A stretch of DNA of 17,684 bases from the NCBI GenBank assembly GCA_019693395.1, contig JAAMXP010001511.1:1-17684 (forward strand), given 5' to 3'. A program made the translations under genes and the position numbers. Source of the stretch: Ettlia oleoabundans. Taxonomy: Eukaryota > Chlorophyta > Chlorophyceae > Chlamydomonadales. Below the pieces are notes generated by a model that was not told the origin of the DNA, ran no database searches, and saw only the letters and a list, made by a program, of their open reading frames with translations. Positions 9,756 through 17,684 of the stretch are shown here, in pieces. The stretch's first letter is position 1. The number at the start of each line of letters is the position of its first letter.

Positions 9756-10489
9756 GCTGGAGCGGCATGGAGTGGCAGAGCAGCAGCAGACATTTGCATT
9801 CCATCATAGCACGTTGCGGCTTGCGTTCGCGCGCTGGATCCGCTAATAAGTTGTATCCTCGTACCTTTACATTGTGTTGCCTTGAGCTTTCGCTGGTCAA
9901 ATTTTTCGGTTGGCTGAGGGGCCAGTCTCCATTTCTTATCAATTGTTTCTCCTATGCTTTAGTTTCGGTGGGGCGCCTGCCCACTCCACCATCATGCTTC
10001 ATAAATTCGCTAGCTGCATCCTCTACTTCGCTCTCAGGAGCCACAAGGCCTTTGGAGTGGAGGATTTTTAATAAGGAGATTATTGATTTTCGATAATCGC
10101 ACCTGTCACGGATACGTTTCTGCGACGCTTGCCACTTTGACAGCTGGCTGTGCTGTGCTACATATGTGGCCCCTTTGCCCTTTCAAATCCCGTAGCGGCA
10201 TGCACGCCCCTGGTTAGATGAGCTTCAGCGATGCACACTTTGTTGCGTTGCCTTTTTCGAGTTTTTCATCAAATGCAACAATGCATTGCATCACCCTACC
10301 CTGCCATTTTGGTCGCTTGCCTGTAACATTTACAAGACAGTTCTAGAACCAGCTGCGGTGGGCAGGGTGGCAAGTCTAGGCTGCAGGGAACAATAGCAAG
10401 GTATTAGCAGGATTAGGTCATAAGCACAGAATATCTTTTCAGTGGTAGACGGCTCACTACAGTAGGTTTACATTTTCTGCTGACGGATA
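9756..10489. other. Convergent 3' region between first globin and minus-strand gene
   Basis: No coding region is seen. The plus-strand globin and the minus-strand gene end toward each other across 734 bases. An open frame at 9767-10096 has a composition unlike the neighbouring genes. The stretch holds the two-way TGTAA element at 10322-10334. Confidence 0.6.
10322..10334. terminator. Palindromic poly(A)-type element TGTAACATTTACA
   Basis: TGTAA on the plus strand and TGTAA on the minus strand are separated by three bases. It lies 567 bases after the globin stop and about 155 bases after the minus-gene stop. A further minus-strand TGTAA is at 10468-10472, only about 18 bases after that stop. 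Confidence 0.5.
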
Positions 10490-12182
10490 CTATTGCTTGC
10501 TCGCCGGCATGCCTGCCGACACCTCTTGCTCCTCATGTCCACCAGCCTCGGCCCGCTTGCGCAGCGTGGCACGTGTAGCCGCTCGGGCATTTAGAATGGC
10601 GACAATCTTTGCCGCCAGCGCTTCGTCTGGCACCTTGAGGGACATTGAGGAGGCCTGACCAGTGGAGCCCAGCCTGATGAACACACCCTGCACTCATGGG
10701 CAGCATTTGGCCGCATGCCATGAGGGTGCACAGTGAAGAAGAGCGAGGACGCCTCGTAGGCGCATGCATAGACTGAGGTTGACAAATCTGTCCTGTATTT
10801 GATGTGGAGAATGGTGCTTGCTAACACAACGAACAGTTTGGCAAACGTTAGGCAGCAGGGGCTGGGCAATTACTCACCAACTCATCGCGCACAGCATGCA
10901 CAGCATCCGCCTCGTCGAGGAAGATTGTGTGCCCAGCACCCAGTACAAATATGTGGGTGAGGGACGAGGCAATGCTCACGCTTCCGCTCTGCATTGGCAA
11001 CGCGGGGCACAAAAAGGCAGGGAGGGTGATCCACGACATGGCGGAGTGGGCTAGCAGCCTCCCAAAGGGTTGTCTAAAGTAGCCTTTGGCAAGGTGGCTG
11101 GAAAATTTTCGATCGCTCGATGCCACGATGTATAGGATACAGAAGGCACCAGAAGCTTGCCATCCCAATCCAGCAGCAGTGTGGCACATCCACCTGCCCA
11201 GAGAGCACCCAGTTGAGGCAGTGTGCATTGCTGGTCTGGCTCAGCAAGATGGGCAGGCCCTCCCAGCGGTACATAATATCTGCACAGGCAGGAAGATTAT
11301 TGGTGAGTTGCTTCTCAACCAGACTAGCTTTAGGGATGGTTTGATTGTGGGTGCTGTGACAGCCAAGGAAGAGGTAGGATGCGAGAATAGACCGCCACGG
11401 GATTCCTGCCAGCAGGTCTACTCACAATCATCTTCGTCCAGATCTGCCTTAGTGGCATCCAGCTGGCAACGCAGCTCCTCTGGTTCCAGCTGGCGGGCGG
11501 CAAGGAAGGGCTTGGTGCCAAATCTGCAGCCGGCCATGACGTGCACCCGCATCAATGACACAGTAGACGCAATCAGCCCAAGGCAGCTGGGACGTGGGTG
11601 CTGCTTTTAGTTATTGTCATTGAGCTGACCAAATGGGTGCTGACCAAATGGGTGCTGCCAAAACCAGTCAGCAGCGCAGAGCTTGCACGAGAACAAAATT
11701 TCAAGCGGGGTTAGAGTAGGGCAGGGTTGTTGCGCAGCTTGCCTGGCGCGTATCTTTTCCAGCCGTGCCTCGCGGGCGGCCTCAGCATCCGAACTGGCCT
11801 CACGGCTGGGTGCCAAACCTGCCGTCCACAGCTGCTGGCCCTTTTCAGAGTCTGCCTCGCTTGCCAGACGCTGCCGCTTCTGCTGGCGCTGCTTCAGAGA
11901 GCCTGTGCTGCCTGGCTCTGGCTCGGCATCAGGGTCATGACTGGCTTGCTGGTTGGCAGCGCTGCTCTGACCCAAGCCCCGCTGTGACGGCACGGTCGAT
12001 GGATGGCGCTGCTTTACGACCGTTTGTGGCGCGTTTGTAGCTTCAAAGAACTTTGCCAGGGCGGCCACGGAGCCGCTGCCCGCAAGCCGACCCCCCCGCG
12101 TCTCGGAACCGGGCCGCTGACCACGAGTTGCTGGCGCCCCCAAGGATGCTGAAGGTGTGGATGCTGTGACAGAAGGCCACAT
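10490..12182 (-). CDS. Unrecognised conserved-looking protein, five exons
   Basis: Exons in transcript order: 12182-11743, 11523-11426, 11279-11194, 10988-10878, 10687-10490. This gives about 310 residues with all phases matching (2,1,0,0). The N-terminal 145 residues look disordered, with a KQRQQKRQRL basic patch and a charged helix (EAAREARLEKIRAR). The C-terminal 165 residues look folded: LEPEELRCQLDATKADLDEDD, YIMYRWEGLPILLSQ, THIFVLGAGHTIFLDE, GVFIRLGSTGQASS and LKVPDEALAAKIVAIL, then a charged tail. I do not recognise the family. The first intron needs a GC donor (AG|GCAAGC). If it is wrong, an ATG at 11537-11535 gives a 168-residue protein. The upstream frame is open to an ATG at 12371, so the start is uncertain. 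Confidence 0.62.
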
Positions 12183-12932
12183 AGCGCTCGCCAGCCCTGG
12201 CAGCCTGCCCACGGGACTCCCTGCTCGACTGCTTTGAAAGTTGTGTGCCCAGAATGTGACAGTTCGATAATTATATGTGAATGTATGATGGAAAGCGTTC
12301 CGACAGCGTTGGGCGCGGGGAAGAAGATTCCCTGCTATGCCCGCTGCGACGGCAGCTGCGTGCTGACGCATCAGCGGCTACCCATGCAGGCATTGCTTGC
12401 AAGCAGCGACCGATCGCTGCTGCACGCTCATCTAAGCTGTTGTTCGTACAAGACTGTTGGTGAATGGCCCCACGGTTCTTGTACAGATGCATGGTGCTGC
12501 GGTAGGGCAGCGACGGGTGCGGCAGCATGCGATGTGCGGCTTGGCGGCTTGGCCACTGGAGGTGGCCTGCATGCTTTGCACCAACGGTGCCCTTCAATGT
12601 TTCCCAACTGGTTGAGCACTGCGCACCACGTGGACCTTGACCATTGGCAGTTTCCTCAGTTTGCTACGGGCTGCAGTACGTCGACGCCCTCTAAAGTGCC
12701 TCTCCACCCCAAGTGGCCTCAATTCAGTTGGGCGGCAATGGTGTATTCACTCACAACGTTGTCTTAACATTGGGCGTCAAATTTTGTAAACAGCGTTCCC
12801 CGCTTGGCCCCAACGTTTGTGGCTCAAGCCGCTCCAAACGTGACCGCCTCGCTCAAGCCGCTCACACCACAAGAGTCCTGTTCGGTCGCGCAAACACACA
12901 TTTGCGTTGTAGACGTTGAAGTCTCAGACACA
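12183..12932. other. Divergent promoter region between minus-strand gene and second globin
   Basis: This lies head-to-head between the two starts and would carry both promoters. The left 190 bases may be coding on the minus strand if the ATG at 12371 is used. The plus open frame 12234-12767 is Cys-rich, has no splice-consistent partner and is probably chance. I see no clear TATA box or repeat. Confidence 0.5.
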
Positions 12933-14656
12933 ATGACCACTGACGCTCTTGCCCCCTCTCAGACGCCCGCAGGCAAGGCCGCCAGTGGTGAATATGTGCT
13001 CGATATCCAGGACAGCAGACTTGTGGCCGCCTGGGGGATGATTTGTGCTTCCACTACCAATTCGGACAGCGAAAAGATGCCAGCGGCAGGACAGCAGCGC
13101 AGGCACAATCTGCAGTCCCAGCTGCCTCCATCAGTGGCGAGACCGCCGCCGCTCCCAGATGCTAGTTGGCTGACCTCCTGCCGCCGCGACCCTCCCTCTT
13201 GCAGGCGCCAAGCCAGCGCAGGACGCCAGCAAGGAGGTGTCTGCTCCCACTCTATATGACCAGCTGGGAGGAGAGGCAGTGCAGGCGGTGGTGAATGACT
13301 TCTTTGACCGTGTGATGGCCAACCCAGCCACCGCCCAGTTCTTTGAGGGCGTGGACATGACCAGGCATCGCCGCATGTTCACCATGTTTGTCAACTTTGC
13401 GCTGGGAGGTGTGCCATTGCTGCCGGCTGGGGCAGCCATATACTCGGGCGCATGCATGGCAGCGCTGAACGGCAGTGGGGCCGCCTTCCGGGCAGCGGGG
13501 GGGTGAGCTGCAGTTGGCGCATGCCGCTCGTTGACGCATCTTGCCGGCACGCTGCAGTGCCAGTAAACCAATACACAGCAGAATGCGCCACATGGTGACG
13601 GGCAACCCTCAGCCGTGTATCTCAAACCTATTCCTCCGACCGTTCACCCGTCTGCCCTGGTGCTACCTGGGTCCTCACCCCGGCCTGCGGGCATCAATTG
13701 CCTCAAACTCGTCTCAATGCTAGCACAGTCTATCTGCCCGATTGAGTCTTCTGTCCCTAGGTATCTGTCACAGCCGTTGAGAGCGCACATGGTGTGCAAA
13801 GTTGGGCCTACTGCCTCCATGTGGCAGGGCCTCACTACACGTGAGCTGCCTCGCCGCCATTGCAATCCCTGGCGGTCACCTCAGCTCCCACCCTTGCATG
13901 GCCCCTACCTGTTGTAGGCCCTGACGACTACCTCAGCTGTTACCCCGACCCGATGAAGAAGCTGTTCCAAGCACACCAGCGGCTGATCAGCCAGTATGGT
14001 GAGTACAGCAGGCACAGCAGGACCCTGAGGCGGCACAGTAGCGCTGAGGCTGCTGAGCTCCTGCTATGCTGTGCTGCCCTGCGCTGCTGTGCCCTTCTGT
14101 TTAATGCCATGCTGCACATTGCTGCTGCGCTTTGCAATGCATTGCACTTTTTGCTGCGCCGCGCTGTGGTGTGCTTTGCCACCGTGTGCCACTGCTGCTG
14201 TTCCTCTATGTACTATGGACTGAAACTCCTGCACCACTGCACCACCTTTAGTGGCAGATAGCCACACGTTGCCTGCAGCTTTGTTGGTCGGCACCCTCCC
14301 TTGGCTTGATTAAAGACCTGCGGTATAACGAGCCAGACCGCTTATACAAACAGAACAGCATGGCGCGAGGTTCTCACCCCCAAGCACCAGTGCACTGCGC
14401 CGCAATACACTGCGGCGCGATGCTGTGATTCTCCCAATGTCTCCCAATGTCACACTCAACCATCGCTTCTGTGCGTTGCGTTGCTTCCTTGCGTGCAGGC
14501 TTGTGTGAAGCGCACTTTGATGCCATCAAGGCGCTGTTTGGCCAGGTGCTGCAGGACGCCGGCGTGCCTCAGAACTTGATTGAGGAGGCGGCGGCGGTGG
14601 TGGAGACCACCCGCCGGGTCATCTTCCCCCTGCCGGAAGCCGAGAAGCAGCAGTAG
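12933..14656 (+). CDS. Truncated (2/2) haemoglobin, group-I-like
   Basis: Exons 12933-12987, 13205-13408, 13918-13998, 14499-14656 give 165 residues; all joins are phase 1. After a 32-residue Ala/Lys-rich leader come TLYDQLGG (34-41), VVNDFFDRVM (helix B), FFEGVDM, FVNFALGG closing helix E, PDDY, then LFQAHQRLISQYG with proximal His106 (F8). GLCEAHFDAIK and a C-terminal helix follow. The spacing from His to HFDA matches cyanobacterial GlbN, and the E-F loop is about six residues longer. Distal positions by alignment are Phe52 (B10), His73 (E7), Met76 (E10) and Phe77 (E11); bacterial relatives usually have Tyr at B10 and Gln at E11. Likely role is O2/NO binding or NO dioxygenation, as in algal relatives. 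The last two introns sit exactly where those of the 7947 globin do, so the two are duplicates. Confidence 0.93.
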
Positions 14657-15339
14657 GCATATTGGGGGGACATGACGCCCCCATAGTAACCTGTGGACCT
14701 GTGCAGCTATGCTGTGCACCGTTGCATGCCGGCAGCGGCAAGATGCAGCCTGAGAGGCTGTTGCAATAGAGAAGAAAATTATGACAACGTAGGGCAAGTT
14801 TGAGAACGCCAGTGAGAGGAGCACCCCTGGGGGGTGCCTTTGCTGGTGCATTTAATGTTATGGGAGGCAGGCCGGCAGCGGCAGCGATTAGGCAGTCCCA
14901 GCCCTCAGTCCTTCAAACCTGGACTCACAACTCTTCCAATCTTCCTTCTTTGTTTGTTCCAACTTGGAATCTCTTGCAGATATTCCCCACGCTTGGCCTT
15001 GCAATAGCCGTTCCAGTTTCACGCAGAGCTCAATCAGTGAGCCCTGCCAGTCAGAACACTGATGTTGATTCCCTTAGTGATTCCCTTGTTCCTCATTGAA
15101 ATGCGGTCAGATTGCTTTGCTCGAATCCATTGGCACGCGATGGTGCTTGATTTTCTTACTGCTGGGCAGTGATGTCCAATGTTGTAAATGATTGGTGGCC
15201 TTTTTGGCGGACGCAGCGCCACCCAGTCTTGCATGGCGCAAGAGATAAGCACAAGTAGGATGGGCAGCAAATGCCAATAAGCGGACGGGCGCATGAGGGC
15301 TGACAGGGCACTGCAGCAAACACAAAGCAACTACTAATC
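14657..15339. other. Convergent 3' region between second globin and PIG-U
   Basis: No gene is seen. Likely 3'UTR of both neighbours. A plus-strand TGTAA at 15183-15187, 527 bases after the globin stop, is a candidate poly(A) signal. The open frames here are short and of mixed composition. Confidence 0.6.
15183..15187 (+). terminator. Candidate poly(A) signal of second globin
   Basis: It is the TGTAA I found downstream of the stop at 14656. Distance (527 bases) is similar to that in the first globin gene (567). Motif only. Confidence 0.35.
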
Positions 15340-17390
15340 CTAATCCATAACCTTGTTTTGCTGCCGCCCTTCACAACCGCCACGGCCTCTGTCGCCACCA
15401 GTTGGGCCGTTGCCATTGTCCCCCTTGTGCATCTTGGCCTCCCCCCGTGCCGCCGCCCGCAACATGCGGAGAAGCAGCATCACCTGCAACCCGCCCCACA
15501 GCAGGTTCATGCCATACAAGAAGTTGGCGTTGCCTCCCCGGCCGCCAAGCCAGAGCTGCAAACAAAGAGAGCATTGTTGGTCAAACAACAGGTTGTGTAC
15601 TCAGTTAACAACAGGGGGTGTTCATCGCCAACAGCAAGCTCCGTATGAAGTCAGCAACAGGCTGTGTTGTCGATCACCAGCAGTTTATAAGAAAGAGCCA
15701 ACAAGCGGCCACAATGGAACATGCGGCTGAAAGGCAGCCAATGAAACAACATGGCACTGGTGGACAGGTAGATACTACAAGATACTTTATCTGAGACACA
15801 GCGTCAAAGCCGGTGGCAGCCATCTTGGTGCCTTATCAGATCCGTGAACCACACCTGAAAGGTTGAGTCGCTCAGTAGCAGCGCCACCGCCAGTCCCAGC
15901 GCGTGCCACGCCAGCCCGCCAACCGCCGCAAGCTGCGGCCGCGCCGGGGGCAGCAGGGCCTGCGCTGGGCACGAGCAGGCGGCGGTTGGAGGGCAGCTGA
16001 TTGTGACCTTACAGCAATACACTTCGAGAAAAGGGATGGAAGGGGGAAGAAATGTAGCCACTTGCTGCAAAGGCGACATAGTTGATGCAGCAGGAAGCTT
16101 TCCCGAGTAGAACGAGGTCTAGCGACAGTTTACCAACGCTGGAAGATAGATTGCATGCAACAGCAGCTGGCAACGGCCCGCTGCAGAGCATGGAACCAGC
16201 AGCATCTTGGCAGCAGCAGGGACGTCTCTATCCCGGGCGGTCAGCAGCTGGCAGCAGCACCGGTTAGCGCACCATCTGGGTTTCGAAGACAGCAGGAGCA
16301 GCAGCAGCACGCAGCAGCCTGGAAGCCAGCAGCCGGCAGCAGCAGCACGGCAGCACTATGCCCGCACGCAGCACCCTGGTAGCTACCAGCAGCATGGCAG
16401 GTAGAAGCAGCAGCATGGCAGCAGCATGGGGGTGCCAGCAAGCGCCAGCCAGCGCCAGCTCACCACTGCGAGCGCCGCCATGCTTGGCACCGGACGTGGG
16501 TGCAGCAAGCAGCGCAGCAGCGCGCCGGTCGACAGCAGCAGCTGAGGCTGGTGTGGGAAGCGAAGAGCCAGCGGCAGCATGGTGGCGGCAGGCAGGGCTT
16601 GGAGGACGTAGATGAAAAACGCCCTGGAACAAGAAAAGAAGAAAGGTGGCAGGCGACAGTCACTCGGTGCTGGGCCAGGTAGTCGCGGCAAGTGAGCTGC
16701 AGGGGTTTTGTGATGGCGTGGCTGTGCCAGCACTGTTGGCATTGCAAGCGGAACGATGTGGCACCACCATGCTGAACGTAATCAGGCCATAGCTGCGGCA
16801 TTTTCGTCTGAAGCTGGGCAAGGTCTGCGCCAACAAGCTTCAGTGCAAGGGCAGCAGGGTTATTACCAGGGTTAGCAGCGCAAGACAACCGAGAGACCAC
16901 AGCTAAGGTCAGCTTGCCTGAATCTAGGGAAAGTCTGTGCCAGCAAATACCAGTGCAGTCCCAGCCCAGGCTGCAACGAGGCGGCAGGGAGCAGCAGCGT
17001 GTGGCGCATGTGCCATGGCTGCTGGCTTGTCCTGGCTCCCACCCAAGCCAGCTGGTCCGGGTCAGCACGGGCATCACTGCCGCTGGTACTGCTGGAGGTA
17101 CTGGAATAAGGTACTGCCGCCTGCCAGCCAGCCAGGCCTAGCCAGCTGTCCAGGTGCGCTGCAGCAGTAGGCGTCAGCAGCTGCTGCAGCTGGAGCAGCG
17201 CCGTTACGCCAGCAGCCCAGTAGAAGCAGTAGGCGGCGATCGGCTTTAGGGCAATGGCGGCGGTAGTTGTTGTAGTGCTGCTGGCTTTTGCCCGGCTGCC
17301 GCCGCTGCTGCCGCCGATGTTGCGGGTTCTGGTGCTGCCGTTGTCGATGGCAGCTGCTGGAGGGGTGGCTGACAGCAAGGCCAGTGGGAT
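15340..17390 (-). CDS. PIGU: GPI transamidase subunit PIG-U, C-terminal part (four exons)
   Basis: Exons in transcript order: 17390-16918, 16623-16464, 15959-15855, 15555-15340. Joins (phase 2, 0, 0) give 317 residues to the stop; the 5' end lies to the right. PIG-U is a multi-pass ER membrane subunit of the complex that attaches GPI anchors to proteins. Matches to the family, from memory: SLQPGLGLHWYLLAQTF (family: DLTPNIGLFWYFF), AFFIYVLQALPAATMLPLALRF, then AALAVALLPP, and LWLGGRGGNANFLYGMNLL (family: LWIYAGSANSNFFYA). The first exon carries a Ser/Thr/Gly linker not expected in the family. The join into AFFIYV needs a GC donor (AG|GCAAGC) and restores the Arg codon. The C-terminal tail is Gly/Asp/Arg-rich. 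The extent of the first exon is the least certain. Confidence 0.84.
16150..16440. repeat. CAG/GCAGCA-rich tract in a PIG-U intron
   Basis: Dense imperfect CAG and GGCAGCAGCA units lie inside the intron 15960-16463. They open several overlapping frames on both strands that translate as Gln, Ser, Ala or Cys runs. I read these as repeat by-products rather than exons. Confidence 0.7.
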
Positions 17391-17684
17391 CTGCAGAGAT
17401 GCATAGGCAGTAGATAACTAGGATAAGGAAGACAGCAGCCTGAGCTTTTTCCGCTGCGTGTCATTGCTTAGCATCAATCTGCCCCTTCAGCCGCCATGGC
17501 GCCCCACTTGAAGGGCATCGGTCCCCTGCCCTGACCCAGCCGCACTGCAGAGGCAAAACTTCAGTAAGCTGCTCGGTAACCTGGAAGCAGCCCCTTCCCA
17601 GAAGGGCACCACCCCCGGGCAGCGGCCTCACTGCCAGAGGCGCTTAATAGGGATGCCCCTGAAATTGAAAGCATCCCCCCCACC
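17391..17684 (-). other. Probable PIG-U intron at right edge
   Basis: An acceptor (gcatctctgcag) ends at 17391 on the minus strand. No upstream PIG-U exon could be recognised in the remaining bases, so the missing N-terminal half should lie beyond the window. Confidence 0.45.

Noticed and set aside
10688..10877. Extra exon in the minus-strand gene (TDLSTSVYACAYEAS)
   Set aside because: The flanking exons join in phase 0 without it and no good donor follows it.
12234..12767. Plus-strand 177-codon frame
   Set aside because: Overlaps the divergent promoter and the possible minus start; odd Cys-rich composition and no splice support.
16241..16441. Cys/Ala-rich frames in the PIG-U intron
   Set aside because: They arise from CAG repeats; the exons on both sides join in phase 0 without them.

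Overview
The window looks like nuclear DNA of a green alga (Chlorophyta). The genes have many short exons with GT-AG introns, usually with tgcag acceptors. TGTAA poly(A)-type signals follow several stop codons, coding DNA is rich in CAG/GCA, and a gamete-fusion gene (HAP2) and truncated haemoglobins are present. I cannot name a species. All gene models were built by hand from reading frame, splice phase and protein similarity recalled from memory; no search was run.

Layout, left to right: (1) about 174-6762, plus strand: the 3' eleven coding exons of HAP2/GCS1, the eukaryotic gamete-fusion protein, starting partway through the ectodomain. It ends in one 2.07 kb exon coding for the membrane anchor and a roughly 650-residue Gln/Ser/Ala-rich cytoplasmic tail. 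(2) 7947-9755, plus: a four-exon group-I-like truncated globin with a long N-terminal extension and an Arg where the proximal haem His should be. (3) 10490 to about 12182, minus: a five-exon gene I do not recognise. (4) 12933-14656, plus: a second, shorter truncated globin that keeps the proximal His and has globin introns at the same two places as the first. (5) 15340 to about 17390 and beyond the right edge, minus: the C-terminal part of PIG-U, a GPI-transamidase subunit.

Every exon join kept frame. HAP2 has 10 introns in the window and codes for 1075 residues here. The globins come to 281 and 165 residues, and the minus-strand unknown to about 310. Two minus-strand introns use a GC donor with the same flanking bases. 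The introns carry many short tandem repeats, including one that copies an exon end and its splice site.

The genes do not form an operon. HAP2 and PIG-U are both cell-surface or membrane-trafficking genes, but adjacency alone does not link them. The two globins are evident paralogues separated by an opposite-strand gene. The first globin and the unknown gene converge on a palindromic TGTAA/TTACA element that could end both transcripts.
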